Part shown: in pieces, positions 26,185 through 38,578 of the stretch
Numbering within the stretch: the stretch's first letter is position 1
Layout: each line of letters begins with the position of its first letter
Origin: Nocardia transvalensis NBRC 15921
Lineage (GTDB): Bacteria > Actinomycetota > Actinomycetes > Mycobacteriales > Mycobacteriaceae
DNA: 64,000 nt
Reading direction: 5' to 3'
Assembly (NCBI RefSeq): GCF_000308875.1
Contig: NZ_BAGL01000002.1
Coordinates: 248,001 to 312,000 of the forward strand
Translations under genes and position numbers: made by a program
The notes under the pieces: model-generated
What the model was told of the DNA's origin: nothing
Seen by the model: only the letters and a program-made list of their open reading frames with translations
Databases searched by the model: none

Positions 26185-27990
26185 TCAGCCGTTGTCCGGG
26201 GCGGGCGGCAGTTGGCGCGGGCCGCGGTAGTCGAGTTCGCCGGTCGAACGCGCCGCGAGCGCTTCGTGCGGCTCCCGGGCGGTGAGTCCGTACTCGGACC
26301 TGCCCTGTGCCAGAGCCGCGTAGCGCGGATCGTTCGCGTGCTGCGGCGCGTCGACGACCTGGGACGCGACCTGCTCCGCGTACTGCGGCGAGCCCGGCGC
26401 GAGCTGTCCGTACGCCGAATCGTCCGAATGCACCGTGACCTTCCGGGTGCGGCGCAGGGTGAAGGTGATCTCCTGGGCCTCCTCGAAGGCCTGCCGGACG
26501 GTACGCAGCGGGTGCGTCGCGGTATCCACGGCGCTCGTCACGAACGACGGGACCAGCGGCCGGATCCACCGGGCCGCGGTATCGGTGAACGGCACCGTGC
26601 CGATCACCGGAAGTTCCAGCCCGCCACCCTTCTTCGCGACCGGCTGCGCTCCGGAGCCGACGGGGACGGGAACGTCCGCGGCAGCGGCCGGTGCGAGCGC
26701 GCTCGAAGTGCGCTGGGCGGGTAGGTTGCGCGGCGGTGTCACAGTCCCCTCCTGGGATCCGGGGTCGTGGCTTCCGGCCGCGGGCGCGGGCGGAAGCTCG
26801 GCGAGCGTCTCGAAATCGGAGACGGCCCGGCGGGCGGGCTCGGTGATACCGATCTCGATATTGCCGATGGCGGCGACGATGCGTTTGCGCTGCCGCTCGC
26901 GGTCGATGGCGGTGTCGGCGTGTGCGGCGAGGCGTGCGCCGGCCAATTCGCGGTCCGCGCGCAGGCTTTCGGCTTCGGCGCGGACCTCGGCCCGCTTGAC
27001 CGCGATGGCGGCGGTGGCGTTCTGTTCGGCCCGGTCGGCGACCGCCCGCGCCGCGACGCGCCGGTCGAGCGACGTCTCACCGCGCCACCGGCGCAGCAGC
27101 AGCGGGAGCAGGGCCAGCGCCACGCCCACCACGATCGTGGCCAGCCGCAGCAGCAGCCCGCCGGCGTGGCCGGTGGTGTACTCGTTCATGGCGATCCAGC
27201 GTGCGCCGAGGCCGCGGTCGCCGGTGTCGAACGCATTCGCGCGGGCCCGGTCGAGCGCGCCGCGGCGGTCGGCGATCCGGTCGTCGAGGGGCTGGACCCG
27301 CGCCTGCGCGGCGGCCAGCCGGGTGCGGGCGTCGGCCAGCATGTCGTTGGCGGTCTGCGTTTCCGGGCCGCGGCCAGGTACGCCGGTGATCTTGGTCTGC
27401 GGGCACCCCGGCGTCGGGTTGTATTCGCAGCGGGCGATGACCAGGGCCTGATCGATATCGCCCTGGGCCTTGACGACGGCCTGGTCCAGGGCGGCGCGCT
27501 CGGCCGCCGCCTGCTCCAGATCGGTGCGGGCGGTGACCACCGCGGGCGCGGATTCGGCGTCGCGCCTGGTGTTTTCGTCCAGTACCCGGTGCACGGTGCC
27601 GCCGAGCAGGACGGTGCTCGCGAGTTCCGCGATCACCAGCCCGGCCAGCGCCGCCGCGACGAGCCGGCCGATCCACGGACCGCGGCCGCGCCCCGGCAGC
27701 GTGATCAACGCGCGCTCACCCACCGCGACCAGCGATACGGTGATCAGGGCCGCGATCACCACGATGCTCGCCGGCCAGTGCGCGGCCACCGTGGCCAGCG
27801 CGACCACCAGCCCGGAGAGCACCGCGAACAGGGCGACCGCGGCGCCGTCGACGGCGTAACCGGCGCGTTCGTGCCGGTCGGTGACTCTCGGGTCCCCGCC
27901 GCCGAGCCAGATCAGCAGGGCGGCCGGGCCGATGCGGGAGGGGCGAGCGGTAGCGCTGCGGCCGGTGGCCGTGGGAGACGCAGGGGTCAC
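26185..27990 (-). CDS. DUF4407 domain-containing membrane protein
   Basis: 601 residues: a cytosolic head, two pairs of transmembrane helices (AVALFAVLSGLVVALATVAAH, SIVVIAALITVSLVAV; LVAAALAGLVIAELASTVLL; LATIVVGVALALLPLLL) and, between the third and fourth, a large Ala-rich coiled-coil domain with a Cys pair (CEYNPTPGC), probably extracytoplasmic. After the last helix another charged coiled coil (VKRAEVRAEAESLRADREL) and a Pro-rich tail follow. Start GTG 27990. Function unknown; the layout suggests a membrane scaffold. Confidence 0.8.
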   Translation of the reverse strand: MTPASPTATGRSATARPSRIGPAALLIWLGGGDPRVTDRHERAGYAVDGAAVALFAVLSGLVVALATVAAHWPASIVVIAALITVSLVAVGERALITLPGRGRGPWIGRLVAAALAGLVIAELASTVLLGGTVHRVLDENTRRDAESAPAVVTARTDLEQAAAERAALDQAVVKAQGDIDQALVIARCEYNPTPGCPQTKITGVPGRGPETQTANDMLADARTRLAAAQARVQPLDDRIADRRGALDRARANAFDTGDRGLGARWIAMNEYTTGHAGGLLLRLATIVVGVALALLPLLLRRWRGETSLDRRVAARAVADRAEQNATAAIAVKRAEVRAEAESLRADRELAGARLAAHADTAIDRERQRKRIVAAIGNIEIGITEPARRAVSDFETLAELPPAPAAGSHDPGSQEGTVTPPRNLPAQRTSSALAPAAAADVPVPVGSGAQPVAKKGGGLELPVIGTVPFTDTAARWIRPLVPSFVTSAVDTATHPLRTVRQAFEEAQEITFTLRRTRKVTVHSDDSAYGQLAPGSPQYAEQVASQVVDAPQHANDPRYAALAQGRSEYGLTAREPHEALAARSTGELDYRGPRQLPPAPDNG

Positions 27991-28158
27991 GGGGATCTCA
28001 CATCCTCTAAGTCCCAGGCTATTTCGCGTGCTGCTCGAAATTGTCGCTCATTCGTGCCCTCAGCGTGACAGGCTGAGGCGCGTTCCACCGAGTACGCCCG
28101 CGGGGTTGTGGTCAGGCTCACAGATCATCCGCGGGTCCCGGCGACAGGAGGTTCCGAT

Positions 28159-28785
28159 ATGCGCTTCGCCGCGCTCGCGCTGGCCGTAGGGGTTTCGTTC
28201 GGGGTGACGTCCGCCGGAGTCCTGCCGCTGACCGCCGACCGGATCGTGCCGGTCGCCGCCGCGGAGGAGCCCGGCGCGCCCGCGTCCCTCGACCCGCTGG
28301 TGGACCTCGTGCTGGAGCGGCTGAACACCGCCGATGCGGTCGCGGCCGCCAAATGGGCCACCGCGACCCGCACCGGACAGCCGCCGGTGGTCGACGATCC
28401 GGCGCGCGAGGCGGAGGTCTACGACTCGATGGCGGCGGCGGGCGCGCGGCTCGGCGTGCCGCAGGAGTGGGTGCGCCAGGTCTTCTACGGCCAGATCGAC
28501 GGCAACAAGATCGTGCAGCGCGGCCTCCAGGCCCGGTGGCGGATCGATCCGGCCGCGACGCCCGCCGAGACGCCCGATCTGGCCACGGTCCGGCCGGTGA
28601 TCGACCGGGTGAACGGCGAGATCCTGCGGCAGCTGGCGGACCGGCGCGCCGACCTGTCCGGCCCGGCCTGCGCGCAGCGGGTCGCCGCGGCGGTTTTCCC
28701 GGTGTCGACCTCCGGCCGAGTCGATCCGCTGCACGCCGCGGCCCTGGTGCGCGCGGCCGCCGCACTGTGCCCGGCCCCGGTGTGA
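28159..28785 (+). CDS. Secreted chorismate mutase (AroQ gamma type)
   Basis: 208 residues with a Sec signal peptide (MRFAALALAVGVSFGVTSAGVLPL, probable cleavage near VAAAEE). The mature all-alpha domain LVDLVLERLNTADAVAAAKW, WVRQVFYGQIDGNKIVQRGL resembles the exported chorismate mutase Rv1885c, which converts chorismate to prephenate outside the cytoplasm. Two Cys near the C-terminus could form a disulfide, as in that protein. ATG 28159 has a strong GGAGG upstream. The physiological role of secreted chorismate mutases is unsettled. Confidence 0.88.
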   Translation: MRFAALALAVGVSFGVTSAGVLPLTADRIVPVAAAEEPGAPASLDPLVDLVLERLNTADAVAAAKWATATRTGQPPVVDDPAREAEVYDSMAAAGARLGVPQEWVRQVFYGQIDGNKIVQRGLQARWRIDPAATPAETPDLATVRPVIDRVNGEILRQLADRRADLSGPACAQRVAAAVFPVSTSGRVDPLHAAALVRAAAALCPAPV

Positions 28786-28797
28786 GAAACCACACCG
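28778..28797 (+). terminator. Hairpin overlapping the chorismate mutase stop
   Basis: CGGTGTG and CACACCG form a 7-bp stem with a 6-nt loop across the stop codon. No clean T-tract follows, so termination efficiency is uncertain. Confidence 0.45.
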
Positions 28798-29467
28798 AGA
28801 TAGTTTGCTGGAGTTGTGCTGAAAGGCACATCGGAGAAAGAAAGCCGTACGGTCTGCACACGGCCGATACCCGCTGCCTGCGTGTCCGGAACGTCACTTC
28901 CCGGTGTCCGGAAAGTTAGCCGTCTTACATTCGGTTTGTCCGTACCGGACGCTGGGAATTCTTTGTTGATGCAGGTAAGAGGGCATCTTGCAGCGTACGT
29001 GCAGGATCGGCGAGCGATCGCGCACGGCGGAGACGAACAGTGGCATACGCGACTCAGCGATCATCCATCCCTGCTTTACACTGGAGAACGCGCAGGTAGT
29101 GGAGGACCGATGAAGAAGTCCAGGTAGACGCCGTTATTAGTGCAACCTAAGTTGGTTGGGTTCAGGTCCTGACTTATCGTTTGCTCTGAACGTCGGCACG
29201 AAATGTCCGACTACATCGCCCGATTCGGCCACAAGCCGTGAAACCAGCCTAGCGGGCGATAACGGCACGGTGGGCGCGGAACGCGTCAGAGTTCCGCTAC
29301 CGCCGAGCACCCGGCTACGACATCGAAGCGGGAACGACAACTGGAGAGTCGACTGCAACGGGACCATCAGCGCTGCTGGTCTCCTACACGTCCGGGCGCA
29401 GTCTAGACGGAGGCGTTCGACGAAGGCCCGAATTCATCGAAGGCCTGATTTTTCTGAAGGCAGAGGC
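28786..29467. other. 682-bp intergenic leader region upstream of gltB
   Basis: Contains the direct repeat TGTCCGGAA twice (about 28878-28913), a five-codon ORF with GGAGG in front (29110-29127) and probably the gltB promoter. Unusually long for this compact genome. No larger gene is supported. Confidence 0.6.
29110..29127 (+). CDS. Possible five-codon leader ORF (MKKSR)
   Basis: ATG AAG AAG TCC AGG TAG with GGAGGA immediately upstream, about 340 bp before gltB. The short basic peptide could be a translated leader, or the tail of a longer overlapping frame (28816-29127), or chance. Confidence 0.2.
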   Translation: MKKSR

Positions 29468-34144
<4,677 letters not shown>

Positions 34145-34203
34145 TATGAGACGCACCGATTTTGTTGGGTGCGCCGGACAGGCGCGGAGGTCAGAGGCCG
34201 TTC

Positions 34204-35673
34204 ATGGGTGACGCACAAGGATTTCTGAAGCACACGAGCAGAGAGCTGCCCCAGCGGCGGCCGGTCCCGCTGCGCCTGATGGACTGGAAAGAGGTCTACG
34301 AGGAGGGTTTCGCGCACGAGACCCTGCAGACCCAGGCCAGCCGGTGCATGGACTGCGGAATCCCGTTCTGCCACAACGGGTGCCCGCTGGGGAACCTGAT
34401 TCCCGAGTGGAACGACCTGGTGTACAAGGGCAATTGGCGCGAGGGCATCGATCGCCTGCACGCCACCAACAACTTCCCGGAGTTCACCGGGCGGCTGTGC
34501 CCGGCGCCGTGCGAGGCGTCGTGCGTGCTCGGCATCAACCAGGACCCGGTGACCATCAAGCAGGTCGAGGTCGAACTCATCGAGAACGCCTTCGACGAGG
34601 GCTGGGTGGCCCCGGTCTACCCGACCCGGCTGACCGGCAAGAAGGTCGCCGTCGTGGGTTCGGGCCCGGCCGGTCTGGCCGCGGCCCAGCAGCTGACCCG
34701 CGCCGGCCACACGGTGACGGTGTTCGAGCGCGACGACCGCATCGGCGGCCTGCTGCGCTACGGCATCCCGGAATTCAAGATGGAGAAGCGCTTCATCGAC
34801 CGCCGGCTGGCGCAGATGGAGGCCGAGGGCACCGTCTTCAAGACCGGCGTGAACGTCGGCGTCGACATCACCGCCGAGCAGCTGCGCGAGCGGTTCGACG
34901 CGGTGGTGCTGGCCGGTGGGTCGACCATCGCGCGCGATCTCCCGGTTCCCGGCCGCGATCTGGACGGCATCCATCAGGCGATGGAATTCCTGCCGCTGTC
35001 CAACCGCGTGCAGCTCGGCGACCCGATCACCGACGAGGAGGGCCTGCCGCCCATCCACGCCCGGGGTAAGAAGGTCGTCATCATCGGCGGCGGCGACACC
35101 GGCGCGGACTGCCTGGGCACCTCGCACCGGCAGGGCGCGGAGAGCGTGCACCAGTTCGAGATCATGCCGCGGCCGCCGGAGGAGCGCGCCGAGTCGACGC
35201 CGTGGCCGACCTATCCGCTGATGTACCGGGTCTCCTCGGCGCACGAGGAGGGCGGCGAGCGCGTCTACTCGGTCAACACCGAGCGCTTCGTCGGGGAGGA
35301 CGGCAAAGTCACCGCGTTGCAGGCGCACGAGGTCCAGATGGTCAACGGCCGCTTCGAGAAGGTCGAGGGGTCCGACTTCACCCTCGAGGCCGATCTGGTG
35401 CTGCTGGCCATGGGCTTCACCGGCCCGCAGAAGAACGGCCTGCTCGAGGATCTGGGCGTCGGTTACGACCAGCGCGGCAACGTCAAGCGCGACAACGACT
35501 TCCAGACCACGGTTCCCGGCGTCTTCGCCGCCGGTGACATGGGCCGCGGCCAGTCGCTGATCGTGTGGGCCATCGCCGAGGGCCGCGCCGCGGCGTCGGC
35601 GGCCGACAAGTTCCTGGAGGGCGAGACGGCGCTGCCGTCGCCGATCGCGCCGACGACGGTCGCGCAGCGCTGA
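34204..35673 (+). CDS. gltD: Glutamate synthase small subunit
   Basis: 489-residue FAD/NADPH subunit passing electrons to GltB. N-terminal iron-sulfur cysteines occur in [18 protein letters not shown] and [12 protein letters not shown]; an FAD-binding [17 protein letters not shown] and an NADPH-binding [19 protein letters not shown] follow, with a C-terminal FAD motif [22 protein letters not shown] 34204 gives the standard start [14 protein letters not shown]. Terminated by the hairpin at 35694. Confidence 0.98.
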   Translation: MGDAQGFLKHTSRELPQRRPVPLRLMDWKEVYEEGFAHETLQTQASRCMDCGIPFCHNGCPLGNLIPEWNDLVYKGNWREGIDRLHATNNFPEFTGRLCPAPCEASCVLGINQDPVTIKQVEVELIENAFDEGWVAPVYPTRLTGKKVAVVGSGPAGLAAAQQLTRAGHTVTVFERDDRIGGLLRYGIPEFKMEKRFIDRRLAQMEAEGTVFKTGVNVGVDITAEQLRERFDAVVLAGGSTIARDLPVPGRDLDGIHQAMEFLPLSNRVQLGDPITDEEGLPPIHARGKKVVIIGGGDTGADCLGTSHRQGAESVHQFEIMPRPPEERAESTPWPTYPLMYRVSSAHEEGGERVYSVNTERFVGEDGKVTALQAHEVQMVNGRFEKVEGSDFTLEADLVLLAMGFTGPQKNGLLEDLGVGYDQRGNVKRDNDFQTTVPGVFAAGDMGRGQSLIVWAIAEGRAAASAADKFLEGETALPSPIAPTTVAQR

Positions 35674-35693
35674 CGTAGGGGCAGATTGTGAAG

Positions 35694-35726
35694 GTGCCCG
35701 CGGGTGTATGCCCCGCGGGCACTTTT
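35694..35726 (+). terminator. Rho-independent terminator after gltD
   Basis: GTGCCCGCGGG and CCCGCGGGCAC form an 11-bp stem with a 7-nt loop, followed by TTTT. Confidence 0.92.
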
Positions 35727-35967
35727 CGTCGTGTCCGGTCACGACGGAAATCGGACGACATCGGGTGGCCGAATGGCACTTCGGTGCGGAGCCCTTTATT
35801 CTTGGCAGCGGTGTGTCACTGAACCAGCCATTCGGTCTGTTCCGCAGCGGCCGACATGTGCGTCGCCGGTTGGCCGGGAGTCAACCATCCGGAAATTCGG
35901 TGGCCCCACCATGATCGGCGAATTGTCCTCATGTCCCCGTGCCGGGGCAGGCTTGAACTGGAGCATT

Positions 35968-36891
35968 ATGCGGTTGAAGAAGTTGGTCGCGGCGGCAGGG
36001 GCAGCGGCGGCGGTGTTGTCCGGCATGACGTTGTCCGGCACCGTACTCGGAAGCGGTACCGCCGCTGCGGATCCGGGCTGCCCGAGCCTGTACGTGGTCG
36101 CCATCCCCGGAACGTGGGAGACCGGTGACCACAAGCCCGAGGACATGACGGGTCCGGGCATGCTGTCCGGTGTCACCCGCGGCCTCCCGAGCTCGGCCGA
36201 CGTCGACTACGTCTCCTACGCCGCGACGGCCTTCCCCTGGGAGGGCGACGTCTACGGCGCCTCCAAGAAGCAGGCGACCGACGGCGCGCGCGGACTGATC
36301 AGCCAGATGGCGGCCCGCTGCGGGGCCACCCACTACGCCGTCGTCGGCTACAGCCAGGGCGCGGACGCCGCCGGTGATCTCGCGGCCGAACTCGGCACCG
36401 GACTCGGTGTGGTGACGCCCGACAAGATCTCCGGTGTCGGCCTGATCTCCGATCCGCGGCGCTCGCCCACCGACGTTCAGGTCGGCCCGGTCGTCGGCGG
36501 CGCCGGTTCCGGTGGTCCCCGCGTCGGCGGCTTCGGCTTCCTGAGCGACCGCGTCCGGACCATCTGCGCCCAGGGCGATCTGTACTGCGCGACCGAGGAC
36601 ACCGACTTCATCACCCGCTTCGCCGGCTTCCTGGCGCAGGCGTCCGGCGCGTCGGCCGCCAACGTGTGGCGCTACCAGCTGGAGGCCGGGTCGATCATCG
36701 GCGACCTGATGTCGCACGGCGGTATCCCGACCCTGCAGTCGCAGCTGACCGAGGGCGCCAACAAGCAGCGTGTGGAGCAGCTCGAGGACTTCTACGGTTC
36801 CGGGGCGCACACCTCCTACGGCAACTACTCCGTCGGCGGCGGCCAGACCGCCATCTCCTGGATGCACAACTGGATCTCCGGCATGGCGTGA
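35968..36891 (+). CDS. Secreted cutinase-family serine esterase
   Basis: 307 residues with a Sec signal peptide (MRLKKLVAAAGAAAAVLSGM, cleavage likely near GTAAADPGC). The mature alpha/beta hydrolase has the cutinase nucleophile elbow AVVGYSQGADAAG (Ser), Cys residues flanking the fold (PGCPSL; TICAQGDLYC) and a late His (AHTSYGNYSVGG region). Mycolata cutinase-like enzymes hydrolyse lipids or phospholipids. ATG 35968 follows GGAG; an upstream ATG (35911) would bury the signal peptide. Followed by a terminator. Confidence 0.92.
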   Translation: MRLKKLVAAAGAAAAVLSGMTLSGTVLGSGTAAADPGCPSLYVVAIPGTWETGDHKPEDMTGPGMLSGVTRGLPSSADVDYVSYAATAFPWEGDVYGASKKQATDGARGLISQMAARCGATHYAVVGYSQGADAAGDLAAELGTGLGVVTPDKISGVGLISDPRRSPTDVQVGPVVGGAGSGGPRVGGFGFLSDRVRTICAQGDLYCATEDTDFITRFAGFLAQASGASAANVWRYQLEAGSIIGDLMSHGGIPTLQSQLTEGANKQRVEQLEDFYGSGAHTSYGNYSVGGGQTAISWMHNWISGMA

Positions 36892-36909
36892 GCTGAATCT
36901 TCCTGAGAC

Positions 36910-36942
36910 CGAGGGCCGTTCCCGACAGGGGAGCGGCCCTCG
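36910..36942. terminator. Terminator between cutinase and the LPxTGSFG gene
   Basis: CGAGGGCCG (36910-36918) pairs with CGGCCCTCG (36934-36942), with inner pairing of TTCCC with GGGGA around GACA, followed by TTGTCT. It lies between convergent genes and could act both ways. Confidence 0.8.
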
Positions 36943-36956
36943 TTGTCTCCGGCGGA

Positions 36957-37304
36957 TTATCCGAAGGAGCCGGTGGACGGCAGCTGCACGCCCGGGATCG
37001 GGCTCTGCTGGGCATCCGGCCGGCGGTGATCGCCGTCGCCGCGGTGGTCGCCGTCCGGCCCGCGGTCGCCGTCGCGGTGGTCGCCGTCCTGTCCGCGGTG
37101 GTCCTGATCGCCCGGCAGGCGCTGGTCGTCCGGCTGCAGGGCGATCGAGCCGGCGGAGGAGTTCGTGTCGGCGGTCGCGGCGAAGGCCGGGACGGCGACG
37201 GCCGTCAGCGAGACGGCGGCCAGAGCGCTCGCGGCGGCGAGCCGGACGACCCGGCGGCGAGCACGGGCGGGCTTGGCGGTCGAGGTGTTCGCGGTATTCG
37301 ACAA
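36957..37304 (-). CDS. Small secreted Asp/His-rich protein ending LPSTGSFG
   Basis: 115 residues from TTG 37304 (GAAAGG in front). The signal peptide RRRVVRLAAASALAAVSLTAVAVPAFA is followed by an acidic, repetitive stretch of DGDHRGDGD type, then PIPGVQLPSTGSFG at the very C-terminus. The Asp/His repeats could bind divalent metal. LPSTG resembles a sortase signal but there is no following hydrophobic helix or basic tail. The next gene (37482-37781) is a paralogue with the same architecture, start type and upstream element. No family is recognised. Confidence 0.75.
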   Translation of the reverse strand: MSNTANTSTAKPARARRRVVRLAAASALAAVSLTAVAVPAFAATADTNSSAGSIALQPDDQRLPGDQDHRGQDGDHRDGDRGPDGDHRGDGDHRRPDAQQSPIPGVQLPSTGSFG

Positions 37305-37351
37305 AGCAGTGCCTTTCGATCGGAAAGTGAATCGTCTCCGTCGGATTCACG

Positions 37352-37414
37352 CTTCCCATCGAAGCGGCGCAGGCTGGGACGGAAATGCGACGACGCTGGC
37401 AGCTGACTGGGAAG
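37352..37414 (-). promoter_or_regulatory. Phased direct-repeat element, copy 1
   Basis: Read on the plus strand: CCCATCGAA at 37355, CTGGGA at 37374, CTGGCAG at 37396 and CTGGGA at 37407. Spacings between the CTGG motifs are 22 and 11 bp. The same arrangement precedes the paralogous gene. It fits a response-regulator binding site upstream of the 36957-37304 gene. Confidence 0.55.
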
Positions 37415-37481
37415 AACGAACCCCCGCCGTTCCGGTGTGCCGGGAAGCGGCGGGGGTGCGGGGGCCGTATCGGTCTGTGGC

Positions 37482-37781
37482 TCAGCCGAAGGAGCCGGTG
37501 GGGGGCAGCAGCGGCGGGCCGTCGGGGCCGGGGTGGAACGGGCCGGGGCCACCCGGCCACGGGCCCTGTCCGGGACCGCCCGGGCCGTCCCACGGGCCGT
37601 CGTGGTGGTGATGACGCCAGTCGCCGTCGTGGTCGTGCCGGTCGACGGGGGCCGCGGAGGGGATGTCGTCGGCGAAGGCCGGGACGGCCACCGCCGCGAT
37701 CGGCACGGCGGCCAGAACTCCGGCGACGGCGACGCGGGCGACGGTGCGCCGGGAGCGGGTCGACTTCCTGGTTGAGAGCAA
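37482..37781 (-). CDS. Small secreted His/Gly/Pro-rich protein ending LPPTGSFG
   Basis: 99 residues from TTG 37781, with AGAAAGG in front. Signal peptide RRTVARVAVAGVLAAVPIAAVAVPAFA, then DDIPSAAPVDRHDHDGDWRH with HHHH, a Gly/Pro/Trp-rich stretch and the C-terminal end LLPPTGSFG. It shares with the preceding paralogue (36957-37304) the signal-peptide style, the C-terminal octapeptide LPxTGSFG, the TTG start and the promoter element. His clusters suggest metal binding. Function unknown. Confidence 0.72.
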   Translation of the reverse strand: MLSTRKSTRSRRTVARVAVAGVLAAVPIAAVAVPAFADDIPSAAPVDRHDHDGDWRHHHHDGPWDGPGGPGQGPWPGGPGPFHPGPDGPPLLPPTGSFG

Positions 37782-37830
37782 CGGAATGCCTTTCTCTAGG
37801 AGCGTGGGCCGCGTGGAGCGTGCGGCTCAC

Positions 37831-37913
37831 GAAGTCCCATCGAACGTTCCGTCACTGCGACCGCAATCCGATCGAGCTGGCAGTTTCCTGGGAGTTCGGC
37901 GCCTTGTCTGGGA
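37831..37913 (-). promoter_or_regulatory. Phased direct-repeat element, copy 2
   Basis: Plus-strand motifs: CCCATCGAA at 37836, CTGCGA at 37855, CTGGCAG at 37877, CTGGGAGTTC at 37888 and 37908. The 41-bp distance from CCCATCGAA to CTGGCAG and the 11-bp step to the next CTGGGA are identical to copy 1. Confidence 0.55.
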
Positions 37914-37915
37914 GT

Positions 37916-38557
37916 TCAGGATTCGGCGGCGAGGGTGCGGGGGAGCAGGTCCCACACGTGACCGTTCTCGTTGACCGTAGCCGCCGTGCGACTACCGGTG
38001 CGCGAATAGAGGATCCGCGTGATCGAGCAGTAGTCGATCGGGAAGGTCAGCGGGCGTTCCAGACCCAGTACATCCTGGAGCAGCACGTTGATCACCCCGC
38101 CGTGCGCGAAGACGGCCACCGTATCCGCGGGACTCGCGGCCGCGACGATCTCGTCGACGGTGCGCAGCACCCGCCCGACGAACGCCGGGCCGTCGATCTG
38201 CTCGGGCAGATATCCGGCTTTGATCCGGTCGTAGGTGGCCTCGAATTCACGCCGCGCATCCTCGATCGGGATGTAGACCGGCAGATCCCGGTCGTACTCG
38301 GCGAGATCGTCGAGCACATCCACGGGCAACCCCAGCTTCTCCGCCGCCGGCGCGGCCGTCTCCCGCGCGCGGCGCTGCGGGCTGCTCACCACCCGCGTGA
38401 CGCGATGTGGCCCGCCCTCCATCCGCGTCAGTGCCGCGGGCACCCGCCCCGCCTGCTCGGCCCCCAGCTCCGTGAGCCCGGGATCGGCCGGACCGGACGT
38501 GGTGAACAGCCGCTGCGGCTGGGCGTGACGAACGAGAACGAGCTGCACCCGTCCCAC
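37916..38557 (-). CDS. Histidine phosphatase family protein
   Basis: 213 residues of the phosphoglycerate-mutase-like superfamily: catalytic LVLVRHAQPQR near the N-terminus, SSPQRRARETA (second Arg), acidic residues in DLAEYDRDLP and the late His in VAVFAHGGVINVLL. It dephosphorylates a small metabolite or protein; the substrate cannot be predicted. GTG 38557 is used; an internal GTG gives a slightly shorter product. It lies 21 bp downstream of lysX on the same strand. Confidence 0.9.
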   Translation of the reverse strand: MGRVQLVLVRHAQPQRLFTTSGPADPGLTELGAEQAGRVPAALTRMEGGPHRVTRVVSSPQRRARETAAPAAEKLGLPVDVLDDLAEYDRDLPVYIPIEDARREFEATYDRIKAGYLPEQIDGPAFVGRVLRTVDEIVAAASPADTVAVFAHGGVINVLLQDVLGLERPLTFPIDYCSITRILYSRTGSRTAATVNENGHVWDLLPRTLAAES

Positions 38558-38578
38558 TCTAGAAGTGCCCCGGGACGC

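Noticed and set aside
28816..29127. 103-residue ORF upstream of gltB
   Set aside because: No family features, composition like non-coding sequence and no ribosome-binding site at its start.
36957..37781. Ordinary sortase-anchored proteins
   Set aside because: LPxTG is followed by only SFG and a stop, without the hydrophobic helix and basic tail that sortase substrates need.
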